Assembly: GCF_047948215.1 (NCBI RefSeq)
Contig: NC_134455.1
Coordinates: 344,186,997 to 344,250,996, forward strand
Origin: Lycorma delicatula
Lineage: Eukaryota > Arthropoda > Insecta > Hemiptera > Fulgoridae
Direction: 5' to 3'
DNA: 64,000 nt
Part shown: in pieces, positions 19,790 through 31,334 of the stretch
Position numbering within the stretch: the first letter of the stretch is position 1
How the letters are laid out: every line of letters begins with the position of its first letter
The notes under the pieces: generated by a model
Seen by the model: the letters and a program-made list of their open reading frames with translations, nothing else
Told to the model about the DNA's origin: nothing
The model's database searches: none
Translations under genes and position numbers: made by a program

Positions 19790-19866
19790 AATCTCTGTGG
19801 CCCAGTTGTAGTATCTCGGCCTTACATCCGGTGGTCCCAGGTTCGAATCCCGGTCAGGCATGGTAT
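19790..19866 (+). mobile_element. tRNA-derived SINE head
   Basis: GTGGCCCAGTTGTAG resembles a pol III A box, and GGTTCGAATCCCGGTCAGG is a perfect B box spaced as in a tRNA. The segment lacks a proper acceptor stem, and ATGGTATTTTTAATTTG follows instead. It is a tRNA-derived SINE, not a functional tRNA gene. A body of AT-rich sequence follows without a clear end. Confidence 0.75.
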
Positions 19867-20384
19867 TTTTAATTTGCTACAAAATTATATTTCCATATTT
19901 CTAAATACCGTGCATGCTTTAAAACCTTTCTGTCGTGAACTAATTCGTCAAGCAAAAAACTAATTTTACGTATTTGCAAGCATAATAAATTATTATTACT
20001 ACAATTGTTTAACTTAGCTACAACTTAAAACCATCATGAATAATTTATTTTTAAAAAAACTTAATTTATGATTTTTTTTTATTATTATAGAAAGTTACTC
20101 ATGCTGTGTGCTTAACTTGTATTAAAATTGCTGTAATATATTTTTCAATAAAGATAAATTAACGCAAGACGTCTCATTTTACAGGGAATTTAACAATTTT
20201 TAAGGGTATTTGTAATAGTTTACATATAAGTCGCTGATTGAACTCTATATAACAAATTAAAAAAGGAAAGTTTTTTAGGTTAAATAAGTTGTGAATTCAC
20301 AACTACTGCTCGATTTTCTACCAAAACATTGCAAAAGGTTCGTGCATATTTGTTAATAGCATACATTTTTTTTCTGTATTTTCC
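19867..20384. other. AT-rich DNA, no gene seen
   Basis: May include the SINE body. No frame or motif stands out. Confidence 0.5.
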
Positions 20385-21600
20385 CCTCCCCCCCCCGAGC
20401 CGGGTCCACAGCCAACCATAAACTCAGCTCCGGGGGGTGCCATCGCCTCAAGCTACCTTAATGGGACCCCCACCGGGATTCCGGTCTTTACGCTCTGCCT
20501 CTAATGAGGAACCTCCAAAGTGATCTCCCGACTAAGGTCTTACATTCTCTCCTCGAAGGTGCTGCGAAGGAGTTCCCGGCCAATCATTGATGGTGGAGCC
20601 CCAGTGCTTCAAACTCCTCTTGGACGGGGTTCTGCCCCACAGACACCCAACAGCGCTAAGCAGACGGCGCATATTATGGCGCAGGTGAAGTCGTACATCC
20701 CGGCCCCCCCGGGTGCATGCTCATGCAAACTGCAGGAAAGAAATCGAGCATCCCGCCGGCTGTCCTTCTGCAGGTGACCGGCCTCACCGCAGGTAAAGCA
20801 ATGCCCACTACGGTCTGGCCCAGTTCAAGAATTGGCTATGGCCCTGCTTCCAGCAGAGGAAAGAAAGGTCGTCAACCGAGCGCCTCATGACTCTGCAACC
20901 ACCCAACCAATACGGACACGTCCGTCGGCCAATAATTTGTCTGTCAGGATAGGCGTCACGGTCACAGCGACCACCTGCGTTTCACCATAAGCCAGTCGCA
21001 TGGACAGAACGTCTATCGACATTGACTCCCCCGTAAAATTTCGAAGTTCCGTCACGAACTCATCCTGAGTAGTTAGAACATCCATGTCCTTGACAAGGAC
21101 GTGAACTCTCCTGCCACCCCTCCCTGTCAGGACCGTAGTGGTGGCCTCGACCTTTGCGGAAATATCCTTACTGAATTCGTTCAGCCGCACCCACATATGA
21201 AGGTCCTCTCCCGTATGAAGGTCTTTGATTTTTATCGGCCCGCACCCACATATGAAGGTCCTCTCCCTGCCCCTTACGTGCGGAGAGGACGACAACTTCA
21301 CCTGGCGACACAGGTCCTTTCACTGAGCGGTGGAGATCGGCGTAGGTTTTCCCCTCTACTTTAACCACCACTGTCGTCGTCGGCGGGCCTACCGGTCGTT
21401 CCCTGACGATATCATTTCGCGTTGACCCCAACAGATGGACAAGATAATTCTCCCTAACCCGTCGACCGAAGTACTCGACTGAACGACGTTTAGGTTGGTC
21501 GACTATCCCGAAGGTCCTGAGAAGCACACCGCCCTACTGTGACCATCCTTCATAACTCGGGGATCCGACCGAGAGATAATGGAGGCCACTTCCTGGTCCC
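20385..21600 (-). pseudogene. R1-like non-LTR ORF1 (gag) remnant
   Basis: On the minus strand, frames at 21527-21168 and 21301-20885 give KTYADLHRSVKGPVSPGEV, then RRVHVLVKDMDVLTTQDEF, SIDVLSMRLAYGETQVVAV and LLADGRVRIGW. This series is typical of the ORF1 proteins of R1/TRAS-type retrotransposons. Downstream a decayed zinc-knuckle region follows (CWKQGHS, CFTCGEAGHLQK in different frames). The frame is broken at least twice, once by a local duplication around ACATATGAAGGTCCTCTCCC near 21197 and 21250. The GC-rich composition stands out against the AT-rich flanks. A second copy is at 53225-53930. Confidence 0.8.
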
Positions 21601-22479
21601 CGGCCGCCGTTAAATTAAAGAAGTATGCAAAGTTAAAAATTAAAGTAACATTAAAACTATTTACAACAATTTCTGTTTCATAGCAACCGTTCAAAAATTA
21701 TGATTAAAAAATAAACATTCATATTCATTATACAATTTTGAAGGTAGAAGACATGAGGACATAATTCGGAGAACTACTGAAAATAAACACAAATAGTTAA
21801 CAGTAGATAAAGGTATATAATTATTTTATATTTTGGATACTGGACGTAAAATAAGGTAAATTTGAAAATATAGTTGTCTTTATGAAATTACAAAAAAATT
21901 CTATCTTTGACATGACTGTCTTTATATTTTTATTTAAATTTATTAAATATAATATTTAAATATATATATTAAAATTTTCTTAGAATTCCTTTTATTTTAG
22001 TTTATAAAGTTTTCTTAAAACTTTAAGAAAATGGTTTAATTGTATTCCTGATAAACCAGCATTTTGATTTTTCTTTCCTTTTTTGTAAACTATTTTGTGG
22101 TCAAATTCTTCTAATTTTAATCGTCACCTTAAAAGTTTGGAGTTTGATTCCTTAATAGAAAATAGCTTTTATGATTGATGAATATTTAAAATTTTCTTTC
22201 CTAAAGAAATGGAAGAAAATATTTCGTCACCCAAACTACGGTAATTCCTTTTCTATTGTGGAATTATTTATTTCAGTATCACTGAGGGTCCGACTTGCAG
22301 ATGCGACGGGTAGATCTGTGCCGTCTTTATGGCTTAATTAACAGTTCCGATACAAAAATAGCTGGCATCTGTAGTGAGGTTAATAAAATACATTGGAATA
22401 TCGACTCATTTGACAAAATATTTTTACACATTTCAAAACATTTTATATAATTTGGGTTTTCAATATATATTTCGCGTTC
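21601..22479. other. AT-rich DNA, no gene seen
   Basis: No motif recognised. The right part could belong to the flanking LTR element, but I see no LTR ends. Confidence 0.5.
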
Positions 22480-23340
22480 TTTTTTAAACATATAGGAAGT
22501 TATTTTGTTATATTAGCAGAATTTTTTATAAATTTTCTATAATATCCTAATAAACCTAAAAATCCTTGTTATCGGATAACGTTTAATTACATTGACCTTA
22601 TCTGGATTTGATTTAGCACCATCTGCTATCACAAGATATTCTAAATAGGCACCTCTTTTCGTAAAAATTCTGTTTTATCTAATTGAATTTTGGAATTAGC
22701 CTATCTAAATCTAACAAAAACCTCTTTTGTTCCTTTGAACTAGTTGAATAAATAATATCAACATAAACAAGGCAAATTTCATTTTTAATTTCGCGTGGTA
22801 CATTATTAATAATTTGTTGGAAGGTCGGTGAGCTATTTTTTAATTCAAATGGCACCCTTAAAAATTCAAAGAGTCCTGTTTTTGTGGAGAACGCTGTTTT
22901 CTATGCTACTGAGATCCACCTCTACCTGATGAAACCCTGAGGCGAGATCCAACGTACTAAAATATTGAGTTTTTCTTACCTAGCTCGTCTAAAATGTTTG
23001 TTACATTCGGAAGCGGAAATTTATCATCTATTGTTTATGAATTTAATTCTATAAAATCAATCGCTAATCTAAATGTTTGTTTTCATAAGACGTCAGGTTT
23101 TTTCAGTACTATCCAAACTGGAGAGTTCCTGGGTGAATATCAGGATCGAATAATTTTTTGATATACCTTGAATTTGGTTATCGACTTCATTTCTATATTT
23201 TTCGGGATAGCGAAAAATTGTTGGAGGTTCTACTGAATTTCTTGTAATACTCATGGTATTACTTGAGTCCTTTTAAACTGAGGTCTCTGGTTCGGGTTGT
23301 ATTTTGAAAGAGTAGTCGCCCGTTGAAATTTGGTTGTATT
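22480..23340 (-). pseudogene. Ty3/gypsy-type pol (reverse transcriptase) remnant
   Basis: Minus-strand frames, broken by stops and shifts, follow the order of a gypsy-group reverse transcriptase. They show a RYPEKYRNEVDNQIQ lead-in, SSPVW-like and KKPD-like words, FSTLDLASGFHQVEV split over two frames, a FQQIINNV segment, and CLVYVDI where the catalytic YVDD box would be. A GLLGYYRKFIKN connection-domain word follows. The second catalytic Asp is not readable, so it is inactive. No LTRs, gag, integrase or env were recognised nearby. Relationship to the 17.6/297/gypsy group is inferred from these words only. Confidence 0.75.
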
Positions 23341-24600
23341 TTTTTAAACTACGATCTTACAAAGGAATTGGGATTTCTGTAAGGTAATTTCTGGGTATTG
23401 AATTTTTTGAAAGGTAAGTTGATTTGAATTAAAATGTTGCGGGATTCGGTATCGGTTAAATCTAACCCGTTTGTAACTATTTCAACTAATTCTAAAACAG
23501 GCGATTTTATTTTGGACAAATTGTTGAAAACAAATGTTCATTCTGAAAATCTGGGTTACTGTTTACATAAAATCTTGTTACAGATTTGTAGAAAAATAGT
23601 AATAAATCGATTTAATAAAGTCGGATCGCCTTAGAATTCAAGGATCATGTCAAAATATTGGCTTTCTCAACACTGTTCTCGTCATTTTATCCAAATAAGA
23701 TTTGTTTTACACAAAAATTACACAAATTAAAAGGGACTAATAATAGAATTTAAATTTGATATTAATACTTTTCTACTTAACATAAAATTATTTTGTGATC
23801 GTGCACTATTTTTTACTACTTTAATTTTTACTGATTCACACCGATTTAATTTTTTTCTACAACTTTTAATAAATTTACTTTATAAAAAATATAACACATA
23901 CAATAAATAAAATTGTTTTGAATAATTTACACTTATTCATTACACTTCTTAGAATAATATGCTTTTATTCTCGTTGTGTTTGTCGTCTTCACGAACTATG
24001 GAAAGCGATAAAGAATTATGTCCATTAACTCCTTGAAGACTTCCTTCCGACTGCGTCAGTTAAGTTATTTCTTAGCGATGAATATTTAAAAAAAAAAAAA
24101 AAAACGTTTATTTTATTATACATATAAAATAATTATTTCACATACAGATATTCTTTCTGTTATATTGGATATACCTTCCAAATACAAGACCGTAATGAAC
24201 TATGTTAGGTGTACAAGCTAACAGAGTACGTTTTAAACAACTGAATAAAATAATGTACATAACAAAAACTTCAACATATTATTTCTTAGAATTGCTACTA
24301 ATCCAGGAATACATACCAGTAATAATGCTTGCATTTGCTAAATAATATATCCTAATATACATGTGTGTGTGTTTTATGTGCTTAAAAATATACTTTATGT
24401 ATATTATACTAATGTATATTGTATGCTTTGAAATTAATCTGAAAATTATTAAATGTTATAAATTATGATTACTTAATATTAAACGTTAGCGGTTTAGTTG
24501 TTTCTCACAAAAATTTGACTACATTAAATTATTATTGAGAATCAAGTTATGCAGTATTTTTGTGTTTGTTGCACTATAAACTGTACCTAAATTTCTCCAA
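23341..24600. other. AT-rich DNA, no clear gene
   Basis: The first 300 bases may be further gypsy pol or protease sequence on the minus strand, too decayed to assign. A frame at 23434-23634 (+) lies antisense to it. The rest is AT-rich with an A run near 24089. Confidence 0.5.
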
Positions 24601-24639
24601 TTGAAACTGAATTTAAAAAAGTGAAATTCTGTTTATAGT

Positions 24640-25715
24640 TCTTTGGTTTGAAAAAATACCGCGTCTCTCCACTCATGCAGAATACACCGATATGATTTTT
24701 GCGTACCACTTTTGCGATGATGATACTGCAGCTGCGGTGGAAGAATACTAACGTAGGAATCCTGAACAAATATTTTCAAACCGTAAAGTATTTTTGTAGA
24801 ATTTTTAATAATCATCGTGAAAGTAACAGTTTCCAGTGCACATGTTTCATCTGAACGTCAACCGATATACCTTGATGGCAAGAAAAAACATTCTTCAGGT
24901 GCTAGAACCAGTTAACTAACAGCTTAATCCTACTACGAGCACGTGAAGAATTTGTACACGACTCAATATTCCACAAAATACCGTATGAAGGACATTACAC
25001 TATTACGGATTGCATCCTTATGTTCAGAAAGTTCAACATCTCCTCTTGGTGACCGTACCAGATGACTGCAGTTTTGTCATCGGGTTAACAATAATTACCA
25101 GTTAATTTCATTCATTCTATTTTTGGACGAAGCTACTTTTACTCGTAATGGCATAAACAACACACGGAATACTTATCGCTGGTCTGAAGAAAACCCACAT
25201 GCTGTAATCGAATTAAATTTCCAGAAAATATTTTCAGAGAACGTTTGGTGTGGCATGATCGAAAACCAATTAATAGACGACCCTTTTATACTAAAACCAG
25301 TAGAGAAATTTTCCGGAATTTTTAAACAATTTCGTATAGTGCGTGAAAATTTCCCATTGGTGAAAGGAATTGAAATGTACTATCGACTTCATTGATCACT
25401 AACAAAACATTTCATGAATGAATGACAATTGTTAGATGAAAAATTTACTGGCAAGTGGATTGGACGTAGAGGGCCGGTAAATTGGCCACCTAGATCACTG
25501 GACCTTACTCTCTTAGGTTATTGTCTATGGGGCTGATTAAATGTTAGGTATGGAGACAAAAATTAGGCACGCAATGAACTGACCGCTCGCATTCTCAATG
25601 CCGCTGCCCTCATCAAGGCGGTTGAGGGCGCCCTCATCAATTACTAGTTGGCGCTAGAGAATGTAAGGAAACGTGTTGAAAAGTACATCGATGTCAGTAG
25701 TTGAATCTTCGAGCA
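24640..25715 (+). pseudogene. Tc1/mariner-superfamily (IS630-like) transposase remnant
   Basis: Broken plus-strand frames follow the order of arthropod transposases with an N-terminal helix-turn-helix of the DUF4817 kind and a DDE_3 catalytic core. YTDMIFAYHF and an ArgAsnProGlu segment come near 24690-24770. FLDEATFTRNG, with the first catalytic Asp, SEENPHAVIE and NVWCGMIENQLI lie at 25117-25270. GKWIGRRGPVNWPPRS comes near 25450-25490, CLWG near 25525 and a C-terminal RVEKYIDVSS near 25700. The HDG block with the second Asp is not readable. Terminal inverted repeats were not found. Confidence 0.8.
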
Positions 25716-25929
25716 TTTATTGTTAATTAATGCAATATAAACCACAATGTGTATTTTTTTAAAAGAACAGTAGATTCAAAGTATTTTAATTTTTCGAAGG
25801 TCTAAATTTTTTGTACAAAAAACGGGAATTTTTAATTTTTAGATTAATTTTTCTACTAACATTTGCTAACATTTTTATGCTAAGTTTTGTTTTTAATAAT
25901 AAAAGTTGACTTTTTTTTGTTTTTCACAG

Positions 25930-26164
25930 GTTTCATTACAACAGTTTTCTCAGAATTGAATTCTCTACAAGTTTTGGTGACAAAATTTACTCATTTAACA
26001 AAGCTGCAATTGAACCTAAAAAAAGTGTTTTGTCACCGAATGTTCGTTTTACGTTGGATGTGAAAACTACGCGAAATACAGTTCTTGGACCTGCTGTTAT
26101 ATTCGATTTTTTTTCAGATAAAAAACATAAAAACTATCAAGTTTATTCTTATACAACGCCGTAA
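25930..26164 (+). CDS. Candidate terminal exon of an unrecognised host gene
   Basis: A strong acceptor (TTTTTTGTTTTTCACAG) ends at 25929. From the next base one frame is open for 78 codons to TAA at 26162-26164, coding a mixed, non-repetitive sequence (FHYNSFLRIEFSTSFGDKIY at the start, VYSYTTP at the end). It has no ATG at its start, as expected of a 3' exon. The exon starts with the last base of a split codon. An AATAAA-like word occurs near 26296. Upstream exons were not found; the DNA to the left is filled with transposons. It could also be an unrecognised element fragment. Confidence 0.45.
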
Positions 26165-26690
26165 AATTCATTCAGTTTGACTTCATTGGTCATGTTATAT
26201 TTGTAAAACCATATTATTTATTATATATTATTTCTCATTTGTTAATATATATTTTCAATATATATATATATATATATGAATATATAATATTAATAATAAA
26301 TGAAATGGTAAAATATTACACCTAAACCTTGACATATAACAACTGGTTGTTAGCGTTTGAATTCTTAAAACTTGATATCTCGTGATATATTCACAATATA
26401 TTTTTAAAAACAATAATAATTTCATTTACAGGGATATTTATTTTTTTATATTATAAAATCATTTTGTTAAACCTAATTTTCGTAACTTTTTTTCAAACGA
26501 TAATTATATACATATGTGTAATAAAATCTTAACTAAGATGCAGTATGAAAATTAAAAATACCATCGAATCTTTTATATCCTAAACGTAAGATAAAATTGA
26601 AATAAAATATATGATAAACTTTTTGTAGCTATGATAACGGAATATTAAGTCTTCATGTATTTTTTTGGTTTCTTTTCAGGGAGTTATATC
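26165..26690. other. AT-rich DNA with a (TA)n tract
   Basis: A (TA)n tract lies near 26258-26276. No gene seen. Confidence 0.6.
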
Positions 26691-27960
26691 AACAAAGAGG
26701 AAACGCCGGAGAAGAGAATTCAGCGAGTTCTATCATCCCAACCCCCGTAGGGGAAGACGCCCACCTTGAGACGATTCCGGTTTCTAGCCATCACCCCCGT
26801 TTCTAGCCCTGATGGGCTTACACGGGAGTCATCTTATAAACCGATTACACCTCACAGTAATAAGCCAAGCCTCGGTTCGGATGCCACCGTTTTAAATACC
26901 TCGGTAGACATTTACATCGGTGATTTTTTAACTCAGCTTTTGCCTTCGCTGTAGGCTCCATACGGACATCTTGAATGTCCTACAACGTTAAGCTCTAATT
27001 TAACTGACCGAGTTCGTGGAATCACGAATCCCGTTCCTAGTTCTACATTTTACAGAGCCAATTTGTAAATGTCACTTAAATTGTTGCAATAATATTTTTA
27101 ACATGCCACCAGCAATGTTGCTCGCAACAACGGAATTTACTCCTAGCTTTCTTAATGAACTCATTTTTAGTTCATATCCCAGACATTGGAATAGTTGGAC
27201 TCCGGTCTGGTCTACAAGGGGAGAGGCGGACAGACCGCCAACACCCACTCAGCTCCATCGCAGAGTCCCGCGTGACATTTACATCACTTAATACTATCGA
27301 GATGTCGCCATATTCACAGCTATCCCGATAGCTGAGTCGCCATCCCACCGACATCCCAACTCCGTAGGGGAAGACATCCGCCTTGTGACGCATCCGGTCG
27401 ACACCATCCCCAACATGTTCATAAGCCTGATAGGCTTTAACGGGAGCCATCCCGCCGACATCTTTAATTTTGTTTAAGAGGCACCCACCTTGGGCTATTC
27501 CAGTAGCCCACCACCCCTGCAGTTCCTAGGCCGAAGCATTCGCCTGCAGTCCTCTAAAGCCCTCGGAACTTTTATGCCATAGAGGCATTCGCCAGGCTAA
27601 GATGTCCCCCCCTCAGCCATCCTCGGTTTCCCTCCGGCCTCATCGGGAGATTCTCGGACCGGCACACAAATTCGTTTTTCTCAACGTGATCGCCGTCCAA
27701 ACAGCTTCAAACGCCTTAATCACAGACGATCCGCAAAACCCTTGCATGCTCTGCTCACAACTCATCCGATGATCTTCTTGGCGTGGGCCGCCCTACCCTA
27801 TGCGGAGTCCCGGCTGGCTCAGACAGGAGGCATGACCCGGGCGGGCCATACAACCCTAACCAGCCGGGCTGTCCGAACTACCTACCTCGAAAGATGATTT
27901 TAACAAAAGATTGAAATACTTTTAAACCGGCAGTAGAAAACATCAAGGCCGGAATGGCCG
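26691..27960 (-). mobile_element. 5' region of an R1-like element, modular repeats
   Basis: This GC-rich stretch matches 53930-55260. Shared words are GTAGGGGAAGAC, GCCCTGATGGGCTTA, CCTCGGTAGACATTTACATC, GGTGATTTTT, CTTTGCTGTAGGC-like and GAGAGGCGGACAGACC. A module of roughly 100 bases (CCCAAC...GTAGGGGAAGAC...TGATGGGC...GGGAG) appears at about 26744 and again at 27354. At 53.9-55.3 kb the same sequence lies upstream, on the minus strand, of the R1-like ORF1, so it is probably that element's 5' leader or ORF1 N-terminal region. Small frames (for example 27450-27172, -) do not match a known domain. Confidence 0.6.
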
Positions 27961-28079
27961 ACAGTGACGTTTGCTCGTTTAATATGTCCTCGTCGAAATG
28001 ATGTTACGCCACGGCTGAAAGGTCACACACACAACCGCACAGTCACCGCTCCACCAACAGCTTACAATCAGTTTTTAAA

Positions 28080-28285
28080 GCAAATTCTATCAGCGAAGAT
28101 GAAACGCCGCAGAAGGGAGTGGTGATCAGCGGGTTGTGAGAGAAGAGGAAACACCACAGAAGAAGTTGAGATCAGCGGAGAGGAAACGTCACAGAAGGGA
28201 GTGGTGATCAGCGGGTTCTGCCTGTCAACGGAGATGATACGTCGCGGAACGGGGTGGAGCTATACGTCGGTATGGAGCTATTACA
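28080..28285. repeat. Short degenerate repeats before the satellite
   Basis: GAAGGGAGTGGTGATCAGCG occurs twice, among variants of AAACGCCGCAGAAG. Confidence 0.7.
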
Positions 28286-29860
28286 CATCCGACGGGCGCC
28301 AGGAGGTTAGCTGGGTGGGAGGCCTTGAGTAGAATATCGGTCGTGGCACGTTGAGTGAGGAAAGCGGCTCATACAAAGTGTGCTAGATGTGCGGTAGGGA
28401 GACGGGAATGCTGCCAAACGGGATAGAGGTTTTTTTGGGATGAGGGACGTACACATCCGACGGGCGCCAGGAGGGCCGCTGGGTGGAAGGGCGTTGGGTG
28501 TGGTATCGGGCGGGTTGTGTTAGGTGGGATATCGGTCGGGACGCGTTGGGTGGGGGAAGCGGCTCATCCAAAGTGTGCTAGATGTGCGGTATGGTGAGGA
28601 GGGAACTCTGCCGAACGGGATAGAGGTTCTTTGGGATGAGGGACGTACACATCCGACGGGCGCCAGGAGGGCCGCTGGGAGGAAGGGCGTTGGGTTTGGT
28701 ATCGGTCGGGTTGTGTTAGGTGGGATATCGATCGGGACGCGTTGGGTGGGGGAAGCGGCTCATCCAAAGTGTGCTAGATGTGTGGTATTGAGAGGAGGGG
28801 AACTCTGCCGATCGGGATAGAGGTTCTTTGGGATGAGGGACGTACACATCCGACGGGCGCCAGGAGGGCCGCTGGGAGGAAGGGCGTTGGGTTTGGTATC
28901 GGTCGGGTTGTGTTAGGTGGGATATCGATCGGGACGCGTTGGGTGGGGGAAGCGGCTCATCCAAAGTGCTAGATGTGTGGTATTGAGAGGAGGGGAACTC
29001 TGCCGATCGGGATAGAGGTTCTTTGGGATGAGGGACGTACACATCCGACGGGCGCCAGGAGGGCCGCTGGGTGGAAGGGCGTTGGGTTTGGTATCGGTCG
29101 GGTTGTGTTAGGTGGGATATCGATCGGGACGCGTTGGGTGGTGGAAGCGGCTCATCCAAAGTGTGCTAGATGTGTGGTATTGAGAGGAGGGGAACTCTGC
29201 CGATCGGGATAGAGGTTCTTTGGGATGAGGGACGTACACATCCGACGGGCGCCAGGAGGGCCGCTGGGTGGAAGGGCGTTGGGTTTGGTATCGGTCGGGT
29301 TGTGTTAGGTGGGATATCGATCGGGACGCGTTGGTTGGGGGAAGCGGCTCATCCAAAGTGTGCTAGATGTGTGGTATGTCGAGGAGGGAACTCTGCCGAA
29401 CGGGATAGAGGTTCTTTGGGATGAGGGACGTACACATCCGACGGGCGCCAGGAGGGCCGCTGGGTGGAAGGGCGTTGGGTTTGGTATCGGTCGAGTTGTG
29501 TTAGGCGGGATATCTTATCGATCGGGACGCGTTGGGTGGGGGAAGCGGCTCATCCAATGTGTGCTAGATATGTGGTATTGAGCGGAGGGGAACTCTGCCG
29601 ATCGGGATATAGGTTCTTTGCGATGAGGGACGTACACATCCGACGGTTGCCAGGAGGGCCGCTGGGTGGAAGGGCGTTGGGTGTGGTATCGGTCGGGTTG
29701 TGTTAGGTGGGATATCGGTCGGGACGCGTTGGGTGGGGGAAGCCGCTCATCCAAAGTGTTCTATTAGTGCGGAACGGAGAGGGGAACTCTGCGTTAGGTA
29801 GGGTATTGGTCTGGACGGCGATTGGTGGCGAAACTATACAGTGAAGGTCACCATCCTCAG
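28286..29860. repeat. Satellite array, about 196-bp unit, eight copies
   Basis: The word CATCCGACGGGCGCC recurs at 28286, 28454, 28650, 28847, 29042, 29239, 29435 and 29637 (the last as CATCCGACGGTTGCC), giving spacings of 168, 196, 197, 195, 197, 196 and 202. Each unit also contains GGTTCTTTGGGATGAGGGAC, GGGATATCGATCGGGACGCG and GCGGCTCATCCAAAGTG. The unit is GC-rich in an AT-rich neighbourhood. Unit lengths are not multiples of three, so the long frames on both strands are not real genes. Confidence 0.95.
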
Positions 29861-31330
29861 CCTACGGTGATCTCAAAATTTATCGTACGTAACACTTATT
29901 TGCAATGAATTTATTTACATATATATTACATCTAGACTTTCTTATTATCTTTAATATTGAACATATCTTTCAATTTGATCTCTTAAAAAAATATTTCTAT
30001 CAAATATGTTGGTACAACTTCAAAACTTGGCAACATGATGCCTAATTTTACCAAAATCACTTCTCTTATTTTTTTGAGGTACTAATGGTACTCTATAATG
30101 TGTGAATTGGGAATTGATGGAAGAAGCCTAATAGATGAAAAAGTGGTATGCTGTAACGTAGAATAATAATAATAATAATAACAATCTGTCATAAGGTACT
30201 TTGCAAAAATAAAAATAAATAAATATTTGGCATATTTTTTCATTTTCTTCAGTTAAGACAGATTTGTTTATTTAAATATCAATTTTAAAATAAATTTAAA
30301 GCCTAATCAGTCTCCATTAATTTATGCTTATCACGCAGAATATCATTAGTGCCTGAAAAACTAAAACAAGTGATTTTGGAAAACTTAATGATAGTAATGT
30401 ACCATTTTTCGTGAACATGAAAAATGGTACATTTTCCATGAAAAAGAAAAATGTTATTGAAAAGTTAAATGTTTAAACGCTTTACAGTTTCCATTATTGA
30501 TATCGTTATGCATCTCTATCTATAAGTGTAAATAATAATTTCACATCGAGTGTGAAAAATTACTTCTATGTCATAATCAGCAGCATCATATGTAGTTATA
30601 ACTGAAAGAAATAGACTTAAGAAAATTATTACTTACATCAAAATAAATTTTGATGTAAAAAATGGGGAACTATTTAGTTTATTGAATAAATGCAAATAAA
30701 AAAGAAACGTTGCAGTTAAGTTTCGATGGTATTTTAACATTCATATATATATATATATATAATCATATATTAATTATTTATGTATGTATGAACCCTCGAC
30801 ACATTTAATAAAATAAAACAAAATGTGAAAATAAAAAAAAATATTATTAAAGTGCAGATATAAAAAGAAGAGCCTGATTTAATCAAATCTCTTTCCATTT
30901 TAGTTTTGCTGAAAATTTCGATACGTAAAATATATTTTACACGTTATTCTTTAATTATAGCCTGAATACAGAAAAATATTATAAAAAAAAAAAAAAAAAA
31001 ATTATTTGACTGGAAATTATACTTAATGAATCCAATTTGAACATGTAAAAAAATTAATTACCGTATTACAATATAATATTAATGTTATAAAAATAATATT
31101 TTAAATATTCCTGTTATTAAAAATTGATGTAATTGTTTAATAGTTTACAATTTTTTTTTTATGAAGCATCAAAACTTTGTTATCAAGTTTTAAATATTCA
31201 AATGCTAACAAACAATTGTTATATGTCAGTAGTGTTTTGGTGTAATATTTTCCCTTTACAACTTTTAAAAATATATCTATATTCATATTTATATTGACAT
31301 AGATGTAATATATCTATATCAACCTTTATA
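29861..31330. other. AT-rich DNA, no gene seen
   Basis: Contains an (ATA)n tract near 30160, a (TA)n tract near 30748, and A and T runs. A hairpin is listed separately. Confidence 0.6.
30396..30433. repeat. 15-bp perfect hairpin
   Basis: AATGTACCATTTTTC, an eight-base loop and the exact reverse complement. Nothing nearby suggests a transcription terminator function. Confidence 0.8.
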
Positions 31331-31334
31331 TGTA

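Noticed and set aside
19797..19863. Functional nuclear tRNA gene
   Set aside because: A and B boxes are present but the acceptor stem does not pair, so it is a SINE head.
28524..29706. Repeated frames on both strands across the satellite
   Set aside because: The unit length is not a multiple of three and the frames change strand and phase from unit to unit. They reflect GC-rich DNA with few stops.
28286..29860. CRISPR-like array
   Set aside because: The units are long and continuous with no short direct repeats separated by unique spacers, and the genome is eukaryotic.
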